Positions 1 through 8,768 of a DNA stretch of 64,000 bases are shown piece after piece (the first letter of the stretch is position 1; the number at the start of each line of letters is the position of its first letter). This stretch comes from Sphingomonas sp. OV641 (GTDB taxonomy: Bacteria; Pseudomonadota; Alphaproteobacteria; Sphingomonadales; Sphingomonadaceae). The position numbers were made by a program, and so were the translations under genes. The stretch covers positions 744,001 through 808,000 of the forward strand of contig NZ_FNZB01000001.1 of NCBI RefSeq assembly GCF_900109205.1, in the 5' to 3' direction. The notes beneath the pieces were generated by a model that saw nothing but the letters and a program-made list of their open reading frames with translations, did no database searches and was not told the origin of the DNA.

Positions 1-255
1 CCAACGGATGGATCAGTGAGCGAGAACCAGGGCATCCGAATTCTATTCGTGGGTGGGAGCCGGGTCGTATTTCGCCTGTCCGGCACCGGAACATCAGGTG
101 CGACGCTGCGCGTGTATCTAGAGCGATATGAGCCGGCTGGTGGCCAGCTCGATGCAGATACGACCGAGATGCTTTCCGGCATCGCGGCGGCGGCGGATGA
201 GGTGGCAGGCATCGTGCGGCATACCGGACGCGCTCGCCCAGACGTCGTCACGTGA
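1..255 (+). CDS. pgm: Phosphoglucomutase (alpha-D-glucose-specific), C-terminal fragment cut by window start
   Basis: The reading frame is open from base 1, so the 5' part of the gene lies outside the window. The visible 84 residues match the C-terminal phosphate-binding domain of bacterial phosphoglucomutase: FRLSGTGTSGATLRVYLERYE is the conserved phosphate-binding loop region, and the protein ends in RPDVVT, close to the RTAPTVIT-type ending of E. coli Pgm. The enzyme interconverts glucose-1-phosphate and glucose-6-phosphate in the cytoplasm. It sits about 80 bp upstream of glgX on the same strand, which suggests a glycogen cluster extending to the left. An internal GTG at 16 is not a credible start because homology continues upstream of it. 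Confidence 0.9.
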   Translation, partial: PTDGSVSENQGIRILFVGGSRVVFRLSGTGTSGATLRVYLERYEPAGGQLDADTTEMLSGIAAAADEVAGIVRHTGRARPDVVT

Positions 256-335
256 TCCTGGGTGATCAAGCCGCTCGATAGCTCGTCTGTGTCAGCTATG
301 CCGGTACTCCTGTCGCTGGATTGGCCGGGGGCCGA

Positions 336-2096
336 ATGGTGAACGCCAGCGCCGATGAAGAGACGACATCACACCCGGTGATGACGCACGTGTTTCGCGT
401 CAGGGCGCCTAAGGCGAACCAGCTGTGGCTCTGCCTGTTCGATGCCGCGGGTGAGACGCGCCTGCCGATGGTCAGAGACGGTGAGCATTGGTGCTGCGAT
501 CTGACGCTGGCGCAAGGAACGCGATACGGGCTGCGCGCAGCTGGCCCGCCTCCGTTTGATTGCAGCAAGCTGCTCGTCGATCCGGGCGCCACGCACCTCG
601 ATGGCCCGTTCACCTACCATCCCGAACTGTGCGAGCCGGGCCTGGATACGGCGGCGCTGGTGCCAAAGGCGGTCGTGACCAGGCCGTTGCCGCCGCTTCC
701 GCCGCGAGCGCCGGTCTTCAAGGCCGGCGGACTTATCTATGAAGTGAATGTTCGTGGGTTCACCATGCTGCACCCGGACGTGCCGGAGGAGCTGCGTGGC
801 ACCGTGGCTGCACTCGCCCACCCTGCGGTGATCGCACACCTGAGGCGCTTGGGAGTGGATGCGGTCGAGCTGATGCCGGTGGTCGCCTGGATCGACGAGC
901 GGCACCTTCCGCCACTCGGCTTGCGCAATGCCTGGGGATATAACCCGGTGGTGCCGATGGCACTCGACCCCAGGCTCTGCCCAGGCGGCATGGCAGAGCT
1001 GCGCGCGACCGTGGAGGCGCTGCGGCAGGAGGGGATCGGCACCATCCTGGATCTCGTGTTCAACCATAGCGGTGAAAGCGACCTGCATGGGCCCACGCTA
1101 TCGTTCAGGGGGCTGGATGATCAGGTCTATGCGCGCGCACCGGACGGCGCCCTCATCAACGATGCGGGCACGGGCAATATCCTGGACTTCGGGCAACCAC
1201 ATGTTCGAGAAATGACGCTTGCGACCCTGCGACACTTCGTCACTCAGGCAGGCGTCGACGGTTTCCGCTTCGATCTCGCACCCGTGCTTGCGCGGTCACC
1301 CGGTTTCGATCCGAATGCTGCGATCTTTGCGGAGATCGCGGCGGACCCGCTTCTTGCCGACAGGATCATGATCGCCGAGCCCTGGGACGTCGGGCCGGGA
1401 GGGTATCAGCTTGGCGCCTTTCCCTCGACCTGGCTTGAGTGGAATGACCGTTTCAGGGACGACGTCCGCCGTTTCTGGCGTGGTGACGGAAGTGCGGGGG
1501 CGCTGGCGACGCGCCTGGCTGGATCTACGGACATCTTCGGGACTGAACGGACGCGCAGCGTGAATTTCGTTGCTGCCCATGATGGATTCACCCTTGCCGA
1601 CACCGTGGCCTATGCCGCGCGGCACAATCACGCGAATGGCGAACAGAACCGCGATGGTCACGCCGACGAGGTGAGTTGGAACGCAGGCTCGGAAGGGGAG
1701 GGCAGGGGTGAGGACGTGCGCGCGCTGCTCGCCAGCCTTTTCGCGGCGCGGGGCACGATCATGCTGACCGCCGGGGACGAATTCGGACGCACCCAGGGCG
1801 GCAACAACAATGCTTATGCCCAGGATAATGCCACGTCCTGGCTGAACTGGAGCGCCCGCGATCGCGACCTGGAGCGCTATGTGGCAGGTCTCGCCGCCTG
1901 GCGGCGTGCGAACGCCGGCATCGGCGCGCCGGGGATCCGGCACGATCTTACATGGTCGACGATCAGGGGCGGCGCGATGAACGCCGCCGACTGGGAAGCT
2001 TCGTATGGATTGGTGATGGAACTACCCGAGGGTGCCGGCATCAGGATCGATCGCGCCAGCCGGATCGTGGACCTGCTGCCTCCACCCCGGGCGTAA
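336..2096 (+). CDS. glgX: Glycogen debranching enzyme GlgX (isoamylase-type, GH13)
   Basis: This GH13 alpha-1,6-glucosidase would remove branches from phosphorylase-trimmed glycogen. All GH13 regions are visible: DLVFNH (region I), VDGFRFDLA with the nucleophile Asp (region II), IMIAEPWD with the acid/base Glu (region III) and FVAAHDGFT with the transition-state Asp (region IV). The N-terminal CBM48-like segment (VFRVRAPKANQLWLCLFD) is present but short, and the whole protein (586 aa) is smaller than the usual 650-700 aa. ATG 336 is preferred over an in-frame TTG at 321 because it is a standard start. The pgm tail just upstream supports a role in glycogen breakdown. Confidence 0.88.
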   Translation: MVNASADEETTSHPVMTHVFRVRAPKANQLWLCLFDAAGETRLPMVRDGEHWCCDLTLAQGTRYGLRAAGPPPFDCSKLLVDPGATHLDGPFTYHPELCEPGLDTAALVPKAVVTRPLPPLPPRAPVFKAGGLIYEVNVRGFTMLHPDVPEELRGTVAALAHPAVIAHLRRLGVDAVELMPVVAWIDERHLPPLGLRNAWGYNPVVPMALDPRLCPGGMAELRATVEALRQEGIGTILDLVFNHSGESDLHGPTLSFRGLDDQVYARAPDGALINDAGTGNILDFGQPHVREMTLATLRHFVTQAGVDGFRFDLAPVLARSPGFDPNAAIFAEIAADPLLADRIMIAEPWDVGPGGYQLGAFPSTWLEWNDRFRDDVRRFWRGDGSAGALATRLAGSTDIFGTERTRSVNFVAAHDGFTLADTVAYAARHNHANGEQNRDGHADEVSWNAGSEGEGRGEDVRALLASLFAARGTIMLTAGDEFGRTQGGNNNAYAQDNATSWLNWSARDRDLERYVAGLAAWRRANAGIGAPGIRHDLTWSTIRGGAMNAADWEASYGLVMELPEGAGIRIDRASRIVDLLPPPRA

Positions 2097-2107
2097 GCCC
2101 AGGGCGG
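2082..2107. terminator. Imperfect GC hairpin over the glgX stop codon
   Basis: An interrupted stem (CC/GG, CCC/GGG, GGGC/GCCC with two mismatches) has a 4-nt loop, GTAA, that contains the glgX stop codon. It lies between two convergent genes and could serve either strand, but no strong U-tract follows. Confidence 0.35.
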
Positions 2108-2116
2108 AGCTTTGGA

Positions 2117-3241
2117 TCAAGCCTGCGGCAGTACGAGATACTTCTCGCCGGTGGCGCGCTTACCATAGGCGGCGATCACAGCCGGATCGAGCATCTCGGA
2201 TAGCGTGATGCGCTTGGTATAGTTGCTGGCGAAAGTCGTCTTCAGTTCCTTAGCAACGCGGTCACGCAGGTTCTTCGCACTGTCCGGGCCGATATCTTCA
2301 AGGAAATAGGTCAGCAGCCACCCGCCCATGCGCCAGCGCATCCCGAAGCCGCGGTTGAACTCGGTGGGAGCGGGCGAGAGTCCACCATAAACATAGACCT
2401 GCTTCATCTGCCGCGACCCGTACGGCCCGTCCACGCGCTGCGTGCGGAGCGCCGCCTGCTCCATTGCGGTCAGGATCTGCCCGGCGAGCTTCCCGCCACC
2501 AACGGCATCAAAGGCGAGAAAAGCGTTGGTGGCTGCGATCGCGTCAATCAGGCTGGGCAGGAAGTCGTCTGCCGTCATGTTCACGACATGCTCGGCACCG
2601 AGGCTCCGCAACAGTTGCGCCTGCGCGTCGCTGCGCACGATGTTCACGAGCGGAATGCCATCGGCAGCGCACAGCTTAACCAGCATCTGGCCGAGGTTGG
2701 AGGCCGCGGCGGTATGCACGAGCCCCTGATATCCCTCGCGTTTCAGCGTGCCGACCATGCCCAGCGCGGTGAGCGGATTGACATAGGAGGAGGCAGCCTC
2801 TTCGGCGCTGGTGCCCTCCGGCACGATCATGCAATCGGCGGCGCGAACCTTGCGGTACTGGGCGTAGAAGCCGCCCCCCGCGAGCGCCACCGTCTTGCCC
2901 AGCAGCGCTTGTGCCGCCGCCGACGCGCCAGCCGCGACGACCTTGCCAGCGCCTTCGTTGCCGACCGGAAGATCGACTCCGGCGCGCGCGGAGAGCGCAC
3001 GCTGCACTGCCGGGTTGAGCGGCGCGACCGATGCGTCGCCTTCGCGCTTGAACTCGGTTCCGTCGGTGAGCGCAAGCAGGACTGCCAGATCAGACGGGTT
3101 GATCGGGGTTGCCTCGACGCGAACGAGAACGTCGTCATCGTTCAATGACGGAATGGGGGCGTCCTGCAGGGCGAGCTTCACCTGACCCTCGGGGGTCACC
3201 GTCGACACGAGACGACGAAAGCTATCGGGCAGATCTGTCAT
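2117..3241 (-). CDS. MDR-family quinone/alcohol oxidoreductase (zinc-independent type)
   Basis: This 374-aa medium-chain dehydrogenase/reductase probably catalyses NAD(P)H-dependent reduction of a quinone or enoyl substrate. The N-terminal GroES-like domain carries VLVRVEATPINPSDLAVLL, and NEGAGKVVAAG is the typical MDR glycine motif. A Rossmann segment follows (AASNLGQMLVKLCAADGIP), and VYVYGGLSP matches the later strand. The structural zinc Cys cluster of classic alcohol dehydrogenases is absent, which points to the quinone-oxidoreductase branch. The gene stands alone on the minus strand, converging on glgX, with about 140 bp separating it from the upstream flavin monooxygenase. The substrate is unknown. 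Confidence 0.75.
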   Translation of the reverse strand: MTDLPDSFRRLVSTVTPEGQVKLALQDAPIPSLNDDDVLVRVEATPINPSDLAVLLALTDGTEFKREGDASVAPLNPAVQRALSARAGVDLPVGNEGAGKVVAAGASAAAQALLGKTVALAGGGFYAQYRKVRAADCMIVPEGTSAEEAASSYVNPLTALGMVGTLKREGYQGLVHTAAASNLGQMLVKLCAADGIPLVNIVRSDAQAQLLRSLGAEHVVNMTADDFLPSLIDAIAATNAFLAFDAVGGGKLAGQILTAMEQAALRTQRVDGPYGSRQMKQVYVYGGLSPAPTEFNRGFGMRWRMGGWLLTYFLEDIGPDSAKNLRDRVAKELKTTFASNYTKRITLSEMLDPAVIAAYGKRATGEKYLVLPQA

Positions 3242-3384
3242 GGCGGCTCCTGAATGAGACGATTGTCACGCCTGCCGTCCATCTCGCCCGCAGGGCGCGA
3301 TGTCGAGACAATTAGCGCAGGGCTAGTTCATCTCGACATGGGTCGTGCGGGAGAGAAGGTCAGCCACCTTGAACCGGCGCGTGG

Positions 3385-5205
3385 TCAGGCCAGCTCAAGA
3401 CCCTTCATGGTGCCTTCTTCACGCCAGTCCTTGATGATGGCGAAGAACGCATTGGGGCCCTTGCCATAACTGGAGAAGCTGGCGGCCTTGGGGCTAAGCT
3501 GACCCTCGCCATTGTAATAACCTGGCGTACATTCCTCCAGGAACTTGCGGCGGTCGAGCACCGCAGAGAGAATCTGCTCGGTCCAGGCATTCTCCGCTTC
3601 TTCGGTCGGCTCCACGCGCGATTTCTGCGATCGCATGGCTTCACCGATGATGTGCGCTGCATGGCCGGCCTGTTCGAGCAGGGCGTGTGGATAATTGGCG
3701 GTGAAGCCCGACTGGATGACCGAGAAGATGAACATGTTGGGAAAACCGTTGACCGTCATCCCGTGCAGGGTGCGGCCACCATCAGCCCACTTTTCCTCAA
3801 GGGTGCGCCCGCCGACCCCCCGGACATCATAGCCAGCCCGCCGGGCATAGCTGGTCCCGACTTCGAACCCAGTGCCAAAGATCAGGCAATCCAGCTTGTA
3901 TTCCTTGCCCGCTACCACGACACCGTCTCGCGTGATCCGCTCCACGCCCTGACCCTGCGTGTCGACGAGCCGCACGTTGGGCCTGTTGAACGTCGCCAGA
4001 TAATCGTCGTGGAAGCAGGGCCTTTTGCAGAACTGGTTGTACCACGGCTTGAGCGCGTCAGCGGTTCCCTTGTCCTCGACCACCTGATCCACGCGGGATC
4101 GGATCGATTCCATCTTCTGAAAATCGGCGAGCTGCACCAGTTCGTCAGGGTTTTCAGCGCCTTCCTTCACGGCCTTCATCCGCGCGATGACGCCCAGGTT
4201 GCGGATGATGTCCGTCCACCCGTCATTCACCAGATCCTCGTCGGCCCAGCCGCCCGAGACGAGCGTGTTGAAGTTTTCCATCCGGTGCCGGTGCCACCCG
4301 GGGGTGAGCGACTGCGCCCAGCTCTGGTCCGTCGGGCGATCGCCGCGCACGTCGATCGAGGATGGGGTGCGCTGGAAGACGAACAGTTCCTTCGCTGCGG
4401 CGCCTAGGTGAGGCACGCACTGCACCGCCGTGGCGCCGGTGCCGATGATACCGACGACCTTGTCGCCCAGCTTGTCGAGACCGCCGTTCTGGTCGCCACC
4501 GGTATAGGCATAGTCCCACCGGCTGGTGTGGAACGTATGCCCCTGGAAATCCTCAATGCCGGGGATGCCGGGAAGCTTGGGTCGGTGCAGCGGTCCATTC
4601 GCCATGACTACGAAGCGCGCGCGGATCGCATCACCCCGGTTGGTGAACACCGTCCAGCGACGTTGGTCCTCATCCCATTGCATGTCCGTGACTTCGGTCT
4701 GGAACAGGACGTCGCGGTACAGATCATATTGTTCGGCGATGCGGCGCGAATAGGCGCGGATCTCCGGCCCCTGGCTGTACTTGCGCTCCGGCATGAACCC
4801 CGTCTCCTCGAGAAGGGGAAGATAGACGTAGCTTTCGATATCGCAGGCAGCGCCAGGGTATCGGTTCCAGTACCAGGTTCCGCCGAATTCGCCGCCCTTT
4901 TCAATCAGCCGGATATCATCAACGCCTGCCTCGCGAAGCTTCGCCCCCGCGAGCAGCCCGCCAAACCCGCCACCGATGACGACCACGTCCTTCTCGTCAG
5001 AGAGCGCGGGGCGCTCAATCGGCTGTTCGATGTACGGATCTTCGAGATAGTGCGCGAACTTGCCGGTCATCTCGACATATTGTTCGTTGGCATCGGCGCG
5101 CAGCCGTTTGTCGCGTTCCGACAGATATTTGGCCTTCAGCGCCTGGGGATCGAAATTGAACTGGCTGTCAGGCGCGCTGTGCACAGCCTGCGACTCGAGT
5201 GTCAT
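3385..5205 (-). CDS. Flavin-containing monooxygenase, Baeyer-Villiger type
   Basis: This 606-aa flavoprotein probably inserts oxygen into a cyclic or aromatic ketone using FAD and NADPH. The FAD-binding motif VVIGGGFGGLLAG lies near residue 76 and is followed by GGTWYWNRYPGAACDIESY, typical of cyclohexanone-monooxygenase relatives. The BVMO fingerprint FxGxxxHxxxW(D/P) is intact at residues 220-231 (FQGHTFHTSRWD), and a second Rossmann motif, GIIGTGATAVQ, follows near 252. The start is supported by a strong Shine-Dalgarno (GAGGAGAGG) just upstream of the ATG. The length is slightly above the roughly 540 aa of cyclohexanone monooxygenase. The substrate cannot be told from sequence. Confidence 0.85.
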   Translation of the reverse strand: MTLESQAVHSAPDSQFNFDPQALKAKYLSERDKRLRADANEQYVEMTGKFAHYLEDPYIEQPIERPALSDEKDVVVIGGGFGGLLAGAKLREAGVDDIRLIEKGGEFGGTWYWNRYPGAACDIESYVYLPLLEETGFMPERKYSQGPEIRAYSRRIAEQYDLYRDVLFQTEVTDMQWDEDQRRWTVFTNRGDAIRARFVVMANGPLHRPKLPGIPGIEDFQGHTFHTSRWDYAYTGGDQNGGLDKLGDKVVGIIGTGATAVQCVPHLGAAAKELFVFQRTPSSIDVRGDRPTDQSWAQSLTPGWHRHRMENFNTLVSGGWADEDLVNDGWTDIIRNLGVIARMKAVKEGAENPDELVQLADFQKMESIRSRVDQVVEDKGTADALKPWYNQFCKRPCFHDDYLATFNRPNVRLVDTQGQGVERITRDGVVVAGKEYKLDCLIFGTGFEVGTSYARRAGYDVRGVGGRTLEEKWADGGRTLHGMTVNGFPNMFIFSVIQSGFTANYPHALLEQAGHAAHIIGEAMRSQKSRVEPTEEAENAWTEQILSAVLDRRKFLEECTPGYYNGEGQLSPKAASFSSYGKGPNAFFAIIKDWREEGTMKGLELA

Positions 5206-5282
5206 TCGCCTCTCCTCGTTCCTATTTTCTGGAACGCATTATGACTTAGTGTCGGACGGAGAGGTAGCCCGATTATGCGCCG

Positions 5283-6038
5283 TTAACGCTCCAGCCGTCC
5301 GTCGCCGATTGCGGACGCCTCAAACGTGAACAGCGTGTCAGGGTCCGGCGCGTCTGCCTTGGCGCCAATTTCCGAGGGGGCCAGTTCGCGCAACAGATGC
5401 TGGATGATCGCCCGGCGTGCGCGCTTCTTGTGATCGGCGCGCACGCAGGTCCAGGGTGCGACCGGCGTGCTGGTTCGTGTCAGCATCGTATCGCGGGCGG
5501 CGGTGTAATCGTCCCATTTCGCTTGCGCGACGGCATCAAGCGCGGAGACCTTCAATGCCTTCAACGGATCGCTGCGACGCGAGTCCAGCCGGCTTGCCTG
5601 CTCTTCGCGCGAGATGTCGAGCCAGACCTTGACCAACTTGATCCCATCGGCCGCCAGCATTGCCTCGAACGCGGGCACTTCATCAAGGAAGCGCGCCTGC
5701 TGCTCCGCCGTGGAGAAGCCGTTCACTACCTCCACACCGGCACGATTGTACCAGCTGCGATTAAAGATCACGAGTTCACCGGCGGCCGGCAGGTGGGCCA
5801 CATATCGCTGAAAGAACCATTGCGATCGCTCATGCGCGGAAGGCTTGGGCAGGGCCACGACGCGCGTTTGCCGTACCGCCAAGTGACGGGTGATGGTTCT
5901 TATCGCGCCGTCCTTGCCGGCCGAATCGCGACCTTCGAACACAACAACGGCGCGTGAGCCGGACGTTGCAGCCCAGCTCTGGTAGCGGACCAACGCGACC
6001 TGAAGATCGTGGTCCTCCTTCTCGTGATCCGCTCCCAT
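5283..6038 (-). CDS. ppk2: Polyphosphate kinase 2 family protein (PPK2)
   Basis: Proteins of this family transfer phosphate between inorganic polyphosphate and nucleotides (ADP, GDP or AMP). Walker A is GRDSAGKDG (residues 36-44), ALPKPSAHERSQWFFQRY follows, and the Walker B/lid segment reads IFNRSWYNR at about 91-99. The lid SWYNR and the QRYVAHLPAAGE segment resemble class I PPK2, whereas GKDG and FNRS recall the class III pattern, where Asn replaces the usual Asp of FDRSWYNR. The nucleotide specificity is therefore unclear. The gene starts 3 bp after the thiolase stop on the same strand, so the two are probably co-transcribed. Confidence 0.85.
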   Translation of the reverse strand: MGADHEKEDHDLQVALVRYQSWAATSGSRAVVVFEGRDSAGKDGAIRTITRHLAVRQTRVVALPKPSAHERSQWFFQRYVAHLPAAGELVIFNRSWYNRAGVEVVNGFSTAEQQARFLDEVPAFEAMLAADGIKLVKVWLDISREEQASRLDSRRSDPLKALKVSALDAVAQAKWDDYTAARDTMLTRTSTPVAPWTCVRADHKKRARRAIIQHLLRELAPSEIGAKADAPDPDTLFTFEASAIGDGRLER

Positions 6039-6041
6039 GGC

Positions 6042-7226
6042 TCAGATCAACTCCACCGCGATCGCCGTCGCCTCGCCCCCGCCGATGCACAGGCTGGCGA
6101 CCCCGCGGGTCTTGCCGCGATGCTTCAGCGCCGCGATGAGCGTCGTGATGATCCGCGCGCCGGACGCCCCGATGGGATGGCCAAGCGCGGTTGCGCCGCC
6201 GTTCACGTTGATCTTCTCGTGCGGGATGCCGAGATCGCGCATCGCAAACATTGCGACACAGGCAAAAGCCTCGTTGATTTCAAACAGATCGACGTCGTCG
6301 ATCGACCAGCCGGCCTTCTTCAGCAGCTTTTCGATCGCGCCGACGGGAGCGGTGGTGAAGGCGGCGGGTTCCTGCGCATGAGCCGAATGAGCAACGATGC
6401 GCGCGACCGGCTTCTGTCCCTTCGCCTCTGCCACGCTGGCCTTGCTGAGCACCAGCGCGGCCGCCCCGTCAGAGATGGACGAGCTGGTCGCGGCCGTAAT
6501 CGTGCCATCCTTGGCGAAAGCCGGCCGCAGCGACGGGATCTTGTCCGGCATGCCGCGCCCGGGCTGCTCATCCGTGTCGACCACGATCTCGCCCTTTCGG
6601 GTCGCAACCGTCACAGGGACGATTTCTTCCGCGAATGCACCGGACTTGATCGCTTCCTGGGCGCGACGGAGCGACTCAATCGAATAATCGTCCTGCGCCT
6701 GACGGGTCAGCTGATATTCGTTGGCGGTATCCTGCGCGAAGGTGCCCATCGCCCGACCCTGTTCATAGGCATCTTCAAGCCCGTCGAGGAACATGTGGTC
6801 ATAAGCCGTGTCGTGGCCGATCCGCGCGCCCGAGCGGTGCTTCTTCAGAATGTACGGCGCATTGGTCATGCTCTCCATACCACCCGCCACGATCAGATCG
6901 GCGGAGCCGGCAGAAATCGCCTCCGCGCCCATGATCACCGTTTGCATGCCGGAGCCGCAAACCTTGTTAACCGTCGTCGCCTCGACCGACTTGGGTAGAC
7001 CAGCCTTGATCGCCGCCTGGCGCGCGGGCGCCTGACCAAGGCCAGCGGGCAGGACGCAGCCCATGTAGATCCGCTCCACATCGGCACCGTCGATCCCGGC
7101 GCGCTCAACGGCAGCCTTCACCGCCGTGGCGCCAAGATCGGTCGCGGAAACATCGGCAAGCGCGCCTTGCATGCCCCCCATGGGGGTGCGGGCATAGGAA
7201 AGGATGACGACGGGGTCGGTTGCCAT
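6042..7226 (-). CDS. Acetyl-CoA C-acyltransferase (thiolase)
   Basis: This 394-aa thiolase would condense two acetyl-CoA to acetoacetyl-CoA or cleave 3-ketoacyl-CoA. The nucleophilic Cys sits in NKVCGSGMQTV (Cys90), the catalytic His in GGATALGHPIGASGARI and the second catalytic Cys in CIGGGEATA near the C-terminus. The length and CxGGGxA ending fit the acetoacetyl-CoA/biosynthetic thiolase group (AtoB/PhaA). No phaB, hbd or fadB gene lies beside it, so the pathway (PHB, mevalonate, beta-oxidation or amino-acid breakdown) is open. It is the first gene of a probable two-gene unit with the PPK2 gene. Confidence 0.88.
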   Translation of the reverse strand: MATDPVVILSYARTPMGGMQGALADVSATDLGATAVKAAVERAGIDGADVERIYMGCVLPAGLGQAPARQAAIKAGLPKSVEATTVNKVCGSGMQTVIMGAEAISAGSADLIVAGGMESMTNAPYILKKHRSGARIGHDTAYDHMFLDGLEDAYEQGRAMGTFAQDTANEYQLTRQAQDDYSIESLRRAQEAIKSGAFAEEIVPVTVATRKGEIVVDTDEQPGRGMPDKIPSLRPAFAKDGTITAATSSSISDGAAALVLSKASVAEAKGQKPVARIVAHSAHAQEPAAFTTAPVGAIEKLLKKAGWSIDDVDLFEINEAFACVAMFAMRDLGIPHEKINVNGGATALGHPIGASGARIITTLIAALKHRGKTRGVASLCIGGGEATAIAVELI

Positions 7227-7316
7227 GGGAATATTGCTCCGCGGGAATTTTTGTTTGTCCCGATCTAGTCACGAACAATCTCGAATACAAAGGCCACAGA
7301 TTGGCGTTGGGGGGCG

Positions 7317-7568
7317 ATGGACACGCTTACCGACATATTGAAATGGTCCGCCTCGATCAGCGGGATGATCGCCGCCTTCATGGTATCGCTCGACCTCGGG
7401 CGCCGAGTGACAGGATGGGGCTTCGTGCTCTTCGTCGGCTCGTCGATCTGCTGGATTAGCGGCTCGGCGCTGACCGGAGACTGGGCGCTGGGCACGCAGA
7501 ATGCCGTGCTGTTCGGGATCAACCTGTTCGGTGTCTATCGATATCTGATACGCAAGAAGGGTGTCTGA
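7317..7568 (+). CDS. Small hypothetical membrane protein
   Basis: I do not recognise this 83-aa protein. It has three hydrophobic stretches (near residues 12-27, 34-55 and 61-78), so it is probably an inner-membrane protein with two or three helices, ending in the basic tail RYLIRKKGV. Its last 8 bp overlap the start of the prepilin peptidase gene, which suggests co-translation. No signal sequence, catalytic motif or cysteine pair is evident. Confidence 0.6.
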   Translation: MDTLTDILKWSASISGMIAAFMVSLDLGRRVTGWGFVLFVGSSICWISGSALTGDWALGTQNAVLFGINLFGVYRYLIRKKGV

Positions 7569-8310
7569 CTTCTTCTGGCCGCTCGGGCTTTCTATTCTCG
7601 GCGCGATTTTCGGCAGCTTCCTCGCGACGGTAGCGATCCGCTGGCCGGCGGGGCGCTCTGCGCTGTCCGGCCGCTCGTTGTGCGACGGGTGCGGCAGACC
7701 TGTCGCCGCGCGCGATCTCGTCCCGGTCCTTAGCGCGCTGCTCCTGCGGGGACGGGCGCGTTGCTGCGGCGGGCGGATAAGCAGGCTGCATTCTGCCGTC
7801 GAGATCGCCTGCGCCATATGTGGCCTGACGGCCGGACTGGTGGCGAGTGACGTGACGAGCCTGGTGATCGCGGCCTTCGGCTGGCTGCTCGTGCTCGTCG
7901 CGGCGCTGGACGCAACGGAGTTGTGGATACCGGATCCGCTCATCGCGGTCGTCGCGGTGACAGGGCTGGCGACCGCTGTTCTACTGCCGCCGCCGGTTTC
8001 CGATCGGCTGATCGGCGGTGCCGCCGGCTTCGGCTCGCTCTGGCTGATCGGTTTTGCCTATCTGCGTCTGCGAGGGCAGGAGGGATTGGGCGGCGCTGAT
8101 CCCAAGCTGTTCGGTGCGATCGGATTGTGGCTGGGATGGCGGCTGCTTCCGGCCGTCCTGCTGTTCGCAGCGATGATCGGGCTCGGGATGGTGGCGCTGC
8201 GCCTTGCGGCGGGCCGCGCGGTTGCGCGCGACGAGGCCGTTCCCTTCGGCGCCTATCTGGCCGCGGCGGCTTACCCGGCGTTGCTGCTCATGGTACATCT
8301 CGAGACATGA
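7561..8310 (+). CDS. Type IV prepilin leader peptidase / N-methyltransferase (A24 family)
   Basis: This is an inner-membrane aspartic protease of the PilD/GspO family, which cleaves and N-methylates type IV pilins or type II pseudopilins. The two catalytic aspartates are in AALDATELWIPD and GGADPKLFGAIGLWLGW, matching the family motifs. The N-terminal cytoplasmic zinc region is present as CDGC...RARCCGG, but the first Cys of the second pair is displaced compared with the usual CxxC...CxxC. The start is GTG 7561, overlapping the previous gene by 8 bp, and the end overlaps the next gene by ATGA. No pilin or secretin gene lies nearby. Confidence 0.8.
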   Translation: MSDFFWPLGLSILGAIFGSFLATVAIRWPAGRSALSGRSLCDGCGRPVAARDLVPVLSALLLRGRARCCGGRISRLHSAVEIACAICGLTAGLVASDVTSLVIAAFGWLLVLVAALDATELWIPDPLIAVVAVTGLATAVLLPPPVSDRLIGGAAGFGSLWLIGFAYLRLRGQEGLGGADPKLFGAIGLWLGWRLLPAVLLFAAMIGLGMVALRLAAGRAVARDEAVPFGAYLAAAAYPALLLMVHLET

Positions 8311-8750
8311 TGGCGTTGCTCCTTGCCCTTGCGGCTGCCGACCCGCCCAAGACGCCGACTTCGATCGACGGTCTGCCGCTCGGAGGCTTGCCGCCGCAAT
8401 CCCTCCCCGCGCGCGGTTGCGCGGCTTATCTGTTCAGCACGGGGAAGACCCGCGCGCTGGTGGCGGTCGCGGGTGCTGAGCCGGGTTCTCTTCGGCTGTC
8501 CATGGGCGGCAGGACGATCGATCTTGCGCGCAGCAATCAGGCGGGAAGCGCCGGCTACGGCTTCGCACTGACGACCGACTATGCCGCGGAGCAGATGTCG
8601 GCCCGGCTTGACCTCGAGATCCAGACGCGGCGGGACTTGACGCAGGGCGCGATCGTCGATCGTGGTACTTTGCGCGTGGATCGGCCCGGGGAAGACAGTA
8701 TCATTCTGCCGCTTGCAGGCCTGATCGGATGCGCAACCCAGACATCCTAA
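8307..8750 (+). CDS. Hypothetical protein coupled to prepilin peptidase
   Basis: I do not recognise this 147-aa protein. Its ATG overlaps the TGA of the prepilin peptidase gene (ATGA), indicating translational coupling; a second ATG follows immediately. The N-terminus MMALLLALAAADPP is short and hydrophobic, perhaps a weak signal sequence. Two cysteines, near the N-terminal third (GCAAYLF) and the C-terminus (GCATQTS), could form a disulphide after export. A role linked to pilin processing is only an inference from gene order. Confidence 0.55.
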   Translation: MMALLLALAAADPPKTPTSIDGLPLGGLPPQSLPARGCAAYLFSTGKTRALVAVAGAEPGSLRLSMGGRTIDLARSNQAGSAGYGFALTTDYAAEQMSARLDLEIQTRRDLTQGAIVDRGTLRVDRPGEDSIILPLAGLIGCATQTS

Positions 8751-8768
8751 AAGGAGGGGAGAGGATAA

